Program-made: the position numbers and the translations under genes
Assembly (NCBI GenBank): GCA_022225965.2
Contig: JAKJXP020000086.1
Coordinates: forward strand, 150,531 to 214,530
Direction of reading: 5' to 3'
Length of the DNA stretch: 64,000 nt
DNA from: Diatrype stigma
Taxonomy: Eukaryota; Ascomycota; Sordariomycetes; Xylariales; Diatrypaceae
Notes under the pieces: generated by a model
What the model was told of the DNA's origin: nothing
The model's input: the letters and a program-made list of their open reading frames with translations, nothing else
Databases searched by the model: none
Part shown: positions 1 through 10,252 of the stretch, piece by piece
How the letters are laid out: each line of letters begins with the position of its first letter
Numbering within the stretch: the first letter of the stretch is position 1

Positions 1-160
1 AACATGTTGTGGGCAAGGCTACGCCTGCTTATCGAATCACATATGTCAAGCCACGGGGGAAGAAATAAAGAAGAATGGAGCCACCGAATTCGTGCGCGGA
101 AGCTGTACGGATCGCGACTGGCGAAGCGGATCTTGTCCAAGCTTTTGTGTCAACCCAGAT
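1..160 (+). pseudogene. Cys-rich secreted/membrane protein, exon fragment (5' part outside window)
   Basis: This is an open frame from base 2 to 160 that enters from the left edge. The translation is Cys-rich and contains TCCGQGYACL, ICQATG and CTDRDWRSGSCPSFC, a pattern seen in many fungal extracellular proteins of unknown function with a C-terminal transmembrane anchor. The exon ends at a strong donor (GTAAGT at 161-166) in phase 0. The acceptor is at 3050, and the intervening intron has been expanded from about 240 bp to 2.9 kb by an LTR element. The same protein resumes in phase at 3051-3229 and again at 9253-9637, after a Copia insertion. Seen: frame, cysteines, splice sites. Inferred: the three pieces are one gene, now broken. 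The start codon and signal peptide lie outside the window. Confidence 0.7.
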
Positions 161-382
161 GTAAGTGAACTCTAGATATAATCCTGTATAACCTTTGCAT
201 CCCTATGTGGTGCATAGTCAGAACTCCGTTTTAGGGTATGTTCTACGCCTGACACGCGATAGGAACCTGATAACGATCTCATATCCGGCGGTATGGGCAT
301 GTCGAAGTGTTCCAATACTACTGAAGACATATAGTTTTGCATCAACTCAAACACGGACGTCGACTGTGAGGACAAAGTCAAT
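161..382 (+). other. 5' part of intron holding the LTR insertion, including target site TCAAT
   Basis: The intron donor GTAAGT is at 161. The last five bases, TCAAT (378-382), are the left copy of the target-site duplication. The right copy is at 3031-3035, and the intron then runs 15 bases to CATTTCAG at 3043-3050. Without the element the intron would be about 235 bp. ORFs called here on either strand have no coding character. Confidence 0.65.
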
Positions 383-545
383 TGTCAGTTTTTGTGTAGG
401 ATCAGAGTGCCAGGGCAACCTTTCGTATTAACAACAGTCTGAAACCTGACCTTCTAGGATTCCTAGGAAGCCCAGAAGCCGTACGGACCTGTATTTATAC
501 CCCTTACGAGCCCCTGTAGGGGTTACGTGACGCCATATCCTAACA
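383..545. repeat. Left LTR (163 bp) of the minisatellite element
   Basis: It begins TGTCAG and ends CCTAACA. It contains a palindrome CCCCTGTAGGGG and a TATTTATACCCC stretch that could serve as a core promoter. It is the same length as the right LTR. Confidence 0.85.
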
Positions 546-1430
546 GAGCCCCCCTTTTTCTAGGGTTTTGTCCCCAAAACCAAAAGCGCCGGCATGGTTT
601 ACGATATCCACCGCATCAACTTCATCCATTAACTCCATTCATTAACTCTATCCATTAATTCCATTACAACGATGCAGCCGCTTAATCGGTACGCTCTTTT
701 TTTATCCATTAACTCCATTCATTTGTTTTATTCAACAACTCCATTCATTAACTTTATCCATTAATTCCATTCATTAATTCCATTGTAACGATCCAACCGC
801 TTAATCGGTACGTCTTCTTTTTATCCATTAACTCCATTCATTTGCTTCATTTAATAATTCCATTTATTAACTTTATTCATTAACTTCGTTCATTAATTCC
901 ATTTATTAACTTTTTCGTAACGATCCAGCCGCTTAATCGATACGTCCTCTTTCTTATCCATTAATTCCATTCAGTAACTCCATTCATTAATTTTATCGTA
1001 ACGATGCGGCCGCTTAATTGGTACGCCTTCTTTTCCATCCATCGATAGCTTTATCCGTTAGCTTTATCCGTCAGCTTTATCCATTAGCCTCATTCGTTAA
1101 TTCCATGCAGCGGTTCCGATACGTCCTTTTCACTTCAGAACAGCCCCCCTTTTTCTAAGGTTTTGTTCCAAAACCAAAAACGCCGGCACCGCATTTTTAT
1201 CGCAACGATTTAGCAACTTGCCCGCAATTCCATCCATTAATTTCATCCAGCGACTTTATTTATTAGCTTTATTCATTAACTTTATCCATTAACTTTATCC
1301 ATTAGCTTTATTTATTAGCTTTATTCATTAGCTTTATCCATTAGCTTTACGTAACGGTTCCGATACGTCCTTTCTATTTCAGAACAGCCCCCTTTCTTTT
1401 GGGGTTTTATTCCAAAACCAACGCCGGCAT
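546..1430. repeat. Short-period arrays plus three copies of a ~50-bp module
   Basis: Units related to TCCATTAACTCCATTCATT recur with 6- to 12-bp periodicity from about 600 to 1110 and again to about 1560. Interspersed are three copies of a module at 546-593, 1137-1187 and 1381-1430, each reading roughly AGCCCCCCTTTTTCT, GGTTTTG-N4-CAAAACC and CGCCGGCA. The middle part is an inverted repeat. A CGTAACGATCCAGCCGCTTAAT-like unit also recurs (about 680, 785, 912, 998, 1480). Confidence 0.75.
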
Positions 1431-1637
1431 AATTTACTTTATCCATTTGTTTTATCCAGTAACTCTATTCATTAATTTTATTGTAACGATCCAGCCGCTT
1501 AATCGGTACGCCTTCTTTGTTATCCATTAACAGCTTTATCCGTTAACTTTATCCATTAGTTTTACCGCAACGATCCCGATACGCATTCGTAGCGACATAA
1601 TAACGCATTCGTAACGGTTACGATTATAACAGTTTCT

Positions 1638-2344
1638 GGCCGTCCTATATTTTCGGACGCCACTTATTTATCGCAACGGCATAATAACGCGCTTATAACA
1701 ACTTCAACGCAACGGCATGGCAGCTCGTTCGTAACGATTACGATTCCGGCTATCCTACATTTTCGGATGCCACTTTAACGCGACGACATAGCAGCTCGTT
1801 CGCAACGATCACGATTACGGCCTAGCCGTCTTACGTTTTCGGACGCCATCCATCCATCGCAACAGCGTAAAAGCTCCTGGCCGTCCTATATTTTCGGACG
1901 TTACTTATTCATTACAGCGGCCTAGCAACGCGCTCGCAACGGTTACGATTCGACCCGGCCGTCCTACGTTTTGGAACGCCATTTATCCATCGCAACGGCA
2001 TAGCAGCTCGTTCGTAACGATTACGGACCTGGCCATTCTATATTCTCGGATGCCGCGATTTACAGCTTCTGGCCGTCCTACATTTTCGGACGCCATAACT
2101 TCCTTATTACCGCAGCGGTTTTACGGTTCGTTCGCAACGACTACGATTTAATCCGGCTATCTTATTTTTTCGGATGCCGCAATTAATTAAACGTTACGTA
2201 GCGGTATAATTCGCTTACGGCAATTACGATAACAACCCCGGCCATTTTATATTTTCGGACGCCATAACTTTATTACTGCAGCGGCATGGCAGCCCGTTCG
2301 TAACGATTACGATTCGATCCGGCCATTTTACTTTTTCGGATGCC
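1638..2344. repeat. Ten-copy hairpin-bearing satellite array
   Basis: Ten copies of a ~24-bp motif, GGCCGTCC-N6-8-CGGACGCC and variants, start near 1638, 1748, 1825, 1879, 1957, 2031, 2071, 2155, 2240 and 2321. Spacing is mostly 74-85 bp. The arms can pair with a one-base bulge. Several copies change both arms (GGCTATCC with GGATGCC), which tends to keep the pairing. Between the motifs a CGTAACGATTACGATT unit repeats. No coding potential is seen. Confidence 0.75.
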
Positions 2345-2867
2345 GCGATTAATTAAACGTTACGTAACGATCCAGCTACGCCTTTGCAACGATTACGATT
2401 ACAATCTTGAACGCCACTTATTTATTGCAACGACATAGCAGCTCGTTCGTAACGTCTGCGACGTATTCCGAACTTTTTAAAGCGACGGTATAATAACTTA
2501 TTCGCAACGATTCCGCTTCGAACTTCCGAAGTAATGATATAACAGCTTGCCCGCAACGGTTCCGTTCCGAATTTTCAAAGCAGTCGCGATATAATACAAC
2601 TTTAATCATTCGACCGAAGAATTTAGCTCGTAACAACTCGTACGACGGCGTTACGAACGTTCAGCTTGGCAGCAGCAAAAGTAAAGCGCTTTTATCCATT
2701 AAAAAGAAATCACTGAAATAGCCACGTTAACGGTCGGTCGGAGCGGGGTAATACGTATAGCAAACGACGAAAACACGTAACGAAATAGCGGCGACGACGA
2801 TAACTTTAAACGTAACTAATTGCCTTAACGCCTTAACGGTTTAACCTTTAATGGAAAGGTTTCAGTT

Positions 2868-3030
2868 TGTCAGTTTTTGTATAAGATCAAAGTATTAAGG
2901 CAACCTTTCGTATTAACAACAGTTTAAAACCTGACCTTCTAGGATTCCTAGGAAGCCCAGAAGCCGTACGGACCTGTATTTATACCCCTCACGAGCCCCT
3001 GTAGGGGTCACGTGACGCCATACCCTGACA
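2868..3030. repeat. Right LTR (163 bp) of the minisatellite element
   Basis: It begins TGTCAG, ends CCCTGACA and is followed by the target duplicate TCAAT. It differs from the left LTR mainly by transitions. Confidence 0.85.
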
Positions 3031-3050
3031 TCAATGTCGTCACATTTCAG

Positions 3051-3229
3051 GGTGGGATATTCCTCTATAACTCCTCTCCTATTTGCCCAAGAAGATTGTT
3101 AACTTCCGACGTAGGCATACCGACAGCCCTTACCACGATCGGAGCACAGGAAACCACAGATGCCTCCTCGATAGCCTCGGCCTTAGACATAACAGTCACC
3201 TCTTTTACCACGACTTCGGCAGTAATAAC
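3051..3229 (+). pseudogene. Cys-rich membrane protein, Thr/Ser linker exon (interrupted)
   Basis: The acceptor CATTTCAG ends at 3050. The frame continues in phase 0 from the exon ending at 160 and stays open. The translation starts GGIFLYNSSPICP and passes into a Thr/Ser/Ala-rich stretch (TTIGAQETTDASSIASAL), typical of a linker between a Cys-rich ectodomain and a membrane anchor. It is cut after 3229 by the Copia element. CCTTT at 3230-3234 is the RIP-altered left copy of the target duplication CCCTT. Joining 3229 to 9253 keeps the frame exactly. Confidence 0.65.
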
Positions 3230-3234
3230 CCTTT

Positions 3235-3370
3235 TATTACAGGTACAAAGCAAAAAGTAGTTGCAGGAAAAAAACTAATAATGTAAATTTAAAGAAATCT
3301 AAGCAAGTGGAATGCTAAAAGGCGATTATTTAGGTATAAGTAATGCTATTAAGGCATTAATTACGTAATA
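3235..3370 (-). repeat. Copia LTR, left (3') copy
   Basis: It is a 136-bp direct repeat of 9117-9252 and becomes more AT-rich toward the element interior, consistent with RIP intensity falling off into the flank. Confidence 0.8.
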
Positions 3371-3879
3371 TAGCCCTTTAAACGCTTTCGAAGAACGAAG
3401 CCGTTTTTAATACCTTTTTTATATTAAGTTTAAAAGTTAATTGGTATTATTTTATTTAAATATACGATGTTTTTCGAAATATAAGAACTTTTAATTTGCC
3501 ATTTTACGTCGTTATTATATACCGCGTCGAAATAAAGGTTATAACCAATTAACGATTATTTATATAACCGCTTTAGTTTTATTAATATGGGCTTAATCCC
3601 ATTTATCGTACGAATTGCTTAAATTTTTCCGCTTAAAGGGTTTTTATAAAGCCGTTCGTAATTATATCGTCCGTTTTAATATAAAACAATCGAAAAAAGC
3701 CCTTTTCGATCCTATCGATAATCCATTTATATCGAACGTTTATATGTTGCGTTTTCGTTATATTTAACGGATTTAACGTTATTGCTATCGCGTTTTTTAA
3801 ATTCGTAAATATAATATAAAGCTTTTATTAAAAATAATTCAATTCGGTTAATATAAAGTTAATTTAAATATTATTTATC

Positions 3880-4720
3880 CCGATAAAAATAAGATTAATA
3901 AATTCCGCTTTAATATTATTAAATATAACTATCGATTATTTTTTCGTTTTTTAATATATCGGCCTTTCGGTAAATAAAATTATATAAGCGCCGATAAAAA
4001 AACGAAATTCCAAATTATCGTAAAAAATAACGTTAATGAAAATTCTTATTATTAAATCCGTAACTTTATAATTATTTCTTAAAATTATTTCGAACTTAAT
4101 TATTATATTAAAATAACGCTAAAAATAATTCAATAGGTTTCGATAAATTTTTTTCGATTTCCAATTCGATTTATATAGCTTATTTATTATAAAAAAATAT
4201 TTAAGCGGTTATTTATTAAAATATAATTAAATAAACCTATTTTTTTAATGTATTGCCGTTATTTAAAAAGAAAAAAAGGATTTAAATAACGGGAATTATT
4301 AATTCGAGCCATTAAAGGGTTTTAATTATTTTTTTAATTACTTTTCGTATTTATTAATTATTTTTCGAATATAATTTTCCTAAATAAAGAGAACCTTTTA
4401 TAAGCGCCTATTACGTTTAACGACGTATTTAAGGAATTTCGTAATTTTCTTTAAATTCTTTAATTAAAAAAACGCTTATAATTCATTTTAAATTCGATAA
4501 TATTCGGTAATTATTTTATTTATAACGAAAATATCATTAATATATATCAAAAGAAGCTTTTTTATTATTTTGTATTTAAATAAATATAGGTTTTATATTA
4601 TCGGTTTAAATCCGATTTTCTTTAAGACCTTCGTAAAAATACGATATTACTAAATAAAGGCTTTTCGTAAGCCGTATAACGTTTGCTTAAATCTTTAAAC
4701 CTTATTCGTTTCGTTATTGT
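3880..4720 (-). pseudogene. Copia reverse transcriptase-RNase H remnant
   Basis: On the minus strand, fragments resembling GFKP...LFKYK, LIYINDIFV and later FIGAYIILFTGRPIY-KTKK follow in the normal Copia order, RT then RNase H. The second Asp of the YVDD box is present in the surviving motif, but the frame contains many stops, mostly at positions that fit CAG/CAA/TGG to stop by RIP. Confidence 0.7.
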
Positions 4721-7700
4721 ATTTTTTCGATTAATAAACGTATATATCGTAACCTTTAAAAGAAATAGCATTAAAAAGAATTATTTTTATATTATAAAAC
4801 TAACTTTTTAAATTAAAAACAACCATAAAAATAAAAGAAATCCTAATAAATATAACGTCGGTAATAGCCGAATATATATCCTGTATTATATAATCGTCCC
4901 TTATTTCGAAATTCCCGCAAATTATTAATCGGATTCGATTTCGAATTTATTTATTATTAACGTTAAACCGTTAATCCGTTATTTATTTCGATAATAAAGC
5001 TTTGGCTCCAAAAAAGGAAATTAAATTAAATATAGTTCTTTTTATTAAATTATTATATTATGCCTTAAAAGTCGGTTATTATTGCTTTTAAAAAATAAGG
5101 TCTTTTTTTGCCTTCTTTATTATTCGGGCGAATTTTGATATTATTATTTTTTTTACCTTTAATATAAATAAGGCGTATTTCGTTAATATCCGGATAGGTT
5201 TATTACGGATCTTATAAAAAAACGTTTCCTTTATCCGTATAAAGGGCGAATAAAGTGCTAAAAAAAAGGCTTCGGCAGCATCGATTTAAAACCTACGCCG
5301 AAAAGGGTTTTGTAATTTATTTTTTTATTCTTATTACGAATAAACTTTCGAATAATAAGTTCTTTTTATAAATCATTTATCGTAATCGAATTTATAACGG
5401 AATTTAATGCTTTATTATTAAAGAAATATTTCTTTTTAAGGTTTTCGATTGTTTTTTCGAAATATTTTTTTCCGGAATTATCGGATTTCTTTTATTCTTA
5501 GGCTTAAAAGAATTATTCGGTATAATCGGAAATATAATTTTCGTTATCTTAATGTTTTCTATTTTGGATATAATTATTACTTTTTTTTAATAACTTTTTT
5601 TTTTTTTTAATAATTGCTATTTTAAAATAAAAAATTCTAACGACGAATAAAGCTGCTTGCCGCTTATTTTATATCCGGAATCGTTTTCGTTATATTTCTT
5701 TAAAAAGGTTTTAACGCGTTATTAAAAGGTTATAACCTTCGTTTCGATATATTTCCGCTTCGTAATAGGGTTTTCCGTTATGCTTAAGTTATATTATATT
5801 ATCGTTTCTAATTAAGGTATTTCATTTTCGGATTTTGGATTAACGAATTTGATAATGTATTATATGCCTTTATTAATATTAATCCCTTTATTTAATACTT
5901 TCTTAATAAAACATATATTACGGATATAAATAATAATATATTTATTCGAAACGTAAATTTTATAAATCCTTATTTTAATATCGACGTATCCAATTAAGTA
6001 TGTTTTAAAAGTTCGTAAAGCTATTTTATAATTTTGCATAACCTTTTTATCGTATACATAATCGAAAAATCCTTAAATTTTAAAAATAAATAAGTCGTTA
6101 AACTTTTCTTATATAAAAATATCCAAGCTTCGAATTAATTTGGCTTAAAAGCATTTATTACTTTTATTATAACGAAATAAAAACATGTTTACCAAATTTA
6201 TAATATACTTTTTAATATACGGCCATACAAAATAAAATAATCCGGCTTAATTTATTACCGAACGAAAGGAAATAATAATAAGCTTTATTTTATTCTTTCC
6301 GTATGCGTTTTGTTTCGATATATAAAGAATTATTTTTTGCTATTATATATTTCTTTAATTTAAGAATTCGTTTATGTTATTATTAATACGAATAAATTCC
6401 TATTCTTTATTGGATTAAAACATTTAAACTTTATAAACGCCTTAACGTTTAGCTTCGATTATTTATTTTTAAATTAAGTAATGGATTTTTTTTTTTTTTT
6501 ACAAATAAATTTAATCCATTTAAAACCGATATATCCATTAATTAATATAACGAAATATGTATATCTTATAACACTTATCGGTTTTATTTTATATATATCG
6601 AAATATATAACTTATAAAAGGCAAGTTATAAAAATAATTTGCTTCTTATTTATTTATCGTTATATTTTTATTTATAGGCATACTTTATAAATTATATCCT
6701 TTAATATCGAAAATATAAGCCTTCGGATAATACATATTTTTTATATGCGTTCGTAATTAATATATATAGATTTTCTATATATTTAATAAAAATTAACCGT
6801 TATAAAGAATGTTATTTATAGAAATAAGGAATTAAAAACAGAAATAATTAAAATAATCTTAACGTTATATATTTAATATATATTAATAAATTCATTACCG
6901 GTTTTTTTATTAATTAAGCGGTTTCCGTATTTATTAAAAATAATGCCGTTATTTCGGAAAATTCCCGAATTTATTAAGTTATAAAGCACAATCGGGAAAT
7001 ATCGGGCATTATTATGGGTTATTTTAATAATACCCTTTATATTAATATAATTTTAATAACTTATAACGCTTATATTAACGCATTTAACATCGCCGCTATT
7101 CGACGATGCCATTAATTCGGATTTATCGAACGGTTCGTATAATATAAACCACTTAAAATCGTTAAAAATGTATTTATTAATTCCCGAATTATTTATAAAT
7201 ATATTCCGAATAAGTTGTAATATCGTAATACTTAAGTCCGTTTTTATATTTAATATTTCCTTCGACGGTATATTCGGAAAAAAGGCAATTCCGGCTATTA
7301 TTCGATTTTTTATTTATTTTTATCGGCATTCGGAATAAAGCATTTAATATTTATCCGAATTATTCGAATAATGCTTATTATAACCTAAATAATAAAAATA
7401 ATACTTTATTTTCTTATATATAAAGCATAGCTTATTTTGTTTTTATTAATATTTACGAATAAATTAGGAATTCTATGAAATAATATTGTTATTATTTACT
7501 GTTCTTATAGTTTTATTCGTTATAATCGAAAATATAAACTTAATATTCATAAATTCGAAAGCCGTTAATCGATAAATTTTCTTTTAAAATTCCTTTTATT
7601 TTAATTCGTTATAAAAAACATTTTATTCGATTATGCGGTATTATTCGAAATATCGGCTTTTAATTTTTTATATTAAAAGGAATAACTAAAAATTTTCGAA

Positions 7701-9116
7701 TTGCTTTATTTCGAATTGTTTTAACTTTTTCGCTCGTTATACGAATAAAACGTTAAAATTCTCCAGAATTATGCCAGCCCTTAAGGTTATATTTATCCAT
7801 TAAATAATTAAAACACATTTATTTAATTCCAAGGCCATTAATATTAATTTATAAATAAATATAAAAATTTCGAACGAATTCTTTATTTTTTTTCGATCGT
7901 AGCCTGTATTTTTTAATTTCGGCATTATCTGCCGTATAAAAAACGTTAATAAAATATACGCATAAATGCGCTACTTTTTTTTAAAAAAGGACCGCCGGAA
8001 AAATATCTTTACCTTTCGGCTTAAGGATATTTCTATAATAAAAATGTTTAAAGCCGCAATATTCGGCATTATTCAAAACGAATTCCTTTTAGTTCCGGAA
8101 ATTTTCCTTATCCTTAAAAAAAAGCATTTTCGAAATAATAATAATAAGACTATTATTTATCGTAAAATTCAGCAATAATTAAAAAACGTTAAAGCCTTTA
8201 TTAATAGCAATTAAAATAAAATTCGACCTAATAAAAAACCAAAATGCAACAAAGCTTTTATTAATAAATAACCAAAATAATAATCGGCCTAATAAAAACC
8301 GAAAAACGGCGATACTTTATTATAATAAAATATTAAACGGTAAAGGATTTATATTTTTTAAACCAATTTTTTTAATCTTTAATATTAACTGTTTTTAATT
8401 AATCTTTTTATTTACCTTTCGGCATTAGTTATTACGTAATAATAATTTATTTCCACGCAATAAAAAATATTAAATAAGCTTCGGCATTTATTTAAAAAAA
8501 ACTATTTTTATTAATTTTATATTAAGCGGCTTTATTTACTTATAAATAATAAAAGCGGCTTATAAAAATTATCGCCAATAACTTATTATCTTTTAAGCTC
8601 GTAAAAAAACCTACGGATAAAATATATTTTAATATGAATTAATTAACTTATTAAATTATAAGAATTTTAAAAATAAAAGTTTAATTAATACTGCTTAATC
8701 GAAAATATTTTCCTTAATATGAATCGCATATAATTAATATAATTTTATTATAAAATTTGTTATATTAAATAATATTTTAATTAATACGAATATTCGTACT
8801 TAAATATATGTAATGCTCGAGTTTCAAATTATAAAATTCGTTTAAATTTAACGAAAATATAATATATCGATTCGTATTTTTATAAAAAATCCGTATATAA
8901 GATTAAATAATCGAATACTTAATTATTCGTATTATTTTTCGATTATAATCCACTTAAAAAACGATAGGTTTGTTTCTGGAAATTATAGGCATATCCGTAT
9001 TTAATGCGATAATTTCGCCTTTTAAAGAAATATAATTGCTTTTTAATAAATTAAATTAACAAAACAAAATTCGAATCGTTACAAATAAACGAAAGCGTAT
9101 AAAGGGATTTATAACC

Positions 9117-9252
9117 TATTACAGGTACAAAATAAAAAGCAGCTACAGGAAAGAAACTAATAATATAGATTCAAAGGAATTTAAGCAGGTGGAATGCTAA
9201 AAAGCGGTTGCTTAGGTATGGGTAATGCCATTAGGGCACTAGCCACGCAATA
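9117..9252 (-). repeat. Copia LTR, right (5') copy
   Basis: It is 136 bp and much less mutated at its right end. An ORF starting at 9194 (MLKSGCLG...) begins inside this LTR, so its first ~19 residues are transposon sequence and not part of the host protein. Confidence 0.8.
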
Positions 9253-9637
9253 CCCTTCGAGCCCGTCACCATCAACATCAGATGTATCTCAAATAGCTGC
9301 TTCGAACGAGCTGGATTCTAGCTCAAAAACTAACACTGGGGCAATAGTCGGTGGAGTCATCGGTGGATTGGCTCTTGTTTCTATCATCGCGGTGGCAATC
9401 TACCTGCTTCACAGGAGAAGGATGGCAGTGCAAGTGCCTATATCCCAAAGCACATCAGAGAGCCAGCCTATTTACCAATACCAAGAGTATAAGGCCCAGG
9501 GTCTACAAAGTGATGGGATAGTGCATAAAGACCTTGGGAACAAGGGCGTTGCAGAGATTCATGGTACCCCGATGGCGTATGAGACACCTGCCCAGCAGCC
9601 TATGCAACAGGGGCCATACGAATTGCCAGAGAGGTAG
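9253..9637 (+). pseudogene. Membrane-anchor and cytoplasmic tail exon of the interrupted Cys-rich protein
   Basis: Downstream of the Copia LTR the host frame resumes at the target duplicate CCCTT. It encodes a Ser/Pro linker (PSSPSPSTSD), one strong transmembrane helix preceded by NTGAIVGGVIGGLALVS and closed by a HRRR stop-transfer signal, and a ~65-residue Gln/Pro-rich tail ending PYELPER before TAG. This is the classic layout of fungal single-pass Cys-rich surface proteins. The frame is free of stops and links in phase to 3051-3229. As it stands the exon cannot be joined to its upstream part by normal splicing. Confidence 0.7.
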
Positions 9638-10026
9638 TCGTGATGCTGATCCTGGAGCGACAACGAAAGTCCTTAGTATGGACTTAACCTGCCGGAAATT
9701 TCTAGTGTCTAGAAGATTGCATTGAGTCGTGGTTGGAAGGGGCGGCGACTTATAGACTTGCAATATGATATGAGGCCTAAACATGCACACTAAAAGACTC
9801 GTACTTCCATAACCTACCATGCAGTTTGTATCTTCACCAAGTAATTGGTGCCCTACCCCATATGCAGGGTACTGAGTACTTCTTATTAACTGAGTTCCGG
9901 AACTAGCAGGAGTACGGGTCTGAAGTCCCCAAAGCTAGTCGATACATACAGGCAATGGATCATGACAAATAGGGGGGCTCGCCTCTATCATGAAATCATT
10001 ATAGCCATTCACCATCTTTTAATAAG
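9638..10026. other. Base-balanced spacer between two insertions (probable 3' UTR)
   Basis: This is normal-composition DNA downstream of the TAG at 9635-9637, with no supported gene. Its last five bases, ATAAG (10022-10026), are the left target duplicate of the next element. Confidence 0.5.
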
Positions 10027-10252
10027 TATTATGGTGCACATAGGCTGTATGTATACAAAGGTGCTTAAAGGTTGTATGTACATTTCCAAAAAAGGGCTAG
10101 CGCCCTCTAGCGGCTAGCCCTTCTGCTTACATACCTTCGAACCTTTCTTTTCTGTATTTACTTTTCTTTCTTTCTTTCTTTAGCTTTAAATTCCATAATA
10201 TTAATTAGGAATTTGTTTTATTAATTCTTATAAAACCCATTAATCCGTAACA
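10027..10252 (+). repeat. 5' LTR of Ty3/Gypsy element (226 bp)
   Basis: It starts TATTATGG (TGTTACGG after RIP) and ends CCGTAACA, the exact inverse of the unmutated start. An inverted repeat, AAGGGCTAGC...GCTAGCCCTT (10093-10122), could act in transcript termination or packaging. Confidence 0.9.

Larger units (their letters stand above)
383..3030. mobile_element. Non-autonomous LTR retrotransposon (LARD/TRIM-like) with minisatellite interior
   Basis: The element is delimited by two 163-bp direct repeats (383-545 and 2868-3030). Each starts TGTCAG and ends in a (C)CTRACA form, and they are flanked by identical 5-bp copies of TCAAT (378-382, 3031-3035). The 2.3-kb interior has no gag or pol frame. 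It consists of (TCCATTAACT)-like arrays (about 600-1560), three copies of a ~50-bp module, and ten hairpin-forming units (1638-2344). No clear primer-binding site follows the left LTR. A purine-rich stretch (AATGGAAAGG) lies just before the right LTR, which weakly suggests plus orientation. The two LTRs differ mostly by C/T and G/A changes, as expected for light RIP. It must depend on proteins supplied in trans. Confidence 0.85.
3235..9252 (-). mobile_element. Ty1/Copia LTR retrotransposon, RIP-degraded
   Basis: It is bounded by 136-bp LTRs (3235-3370 and 9117-9252), each beginning TATTACAGG (TGTTACAGG after G-to-A) and ending GYAATA. The target duplicates are CCTTT (left, one C-to-T) and CCCTT (right). 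The minus strand retains recognisable Copia pol. The reverse transcriptase core reads LIYINDIFV at about 4526-4550 (normally a YVDD box). A downstream RNase H motif, FIGAYIILFTGRPIY, lies near 3960-4005. Gag and integrase should therefore lie to the right, at about 5-9 kb, but they are too decayed to delimit. Stops are everywhere. Next to the right LTR the minus strand reads GGTTATAAATCCC. This could be a RIPped primer site complementary to the anticodon region of initiator Met tRNA, as used by Copia elements. Confidence 0.85.

Noticed and set aside
3012..3050. Frame opening at 3012 as the start of a gene
   Set aside because: It begins in the right LTR of the minisatellite element and crosses an intron acceptor; the true exon starts at 3051.
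9194..9252. ATG at 9194 as the start of a membrane-protein gene
   Set aside because: These bases belong to the 136-bp Copia LTR repeated at 3235-3370. The host frame starts after the target duplicate at 9253.
3235..9252. A ~135-bp target-site duplication flanking a terminal-inverted-repeat transposon
   Set aside because: The direct repeats start TG(A)-type and end CA(TA)-type, equal 136 bp, with a 5-bp duplication outside and Copia RT inside, so they are LTRs.
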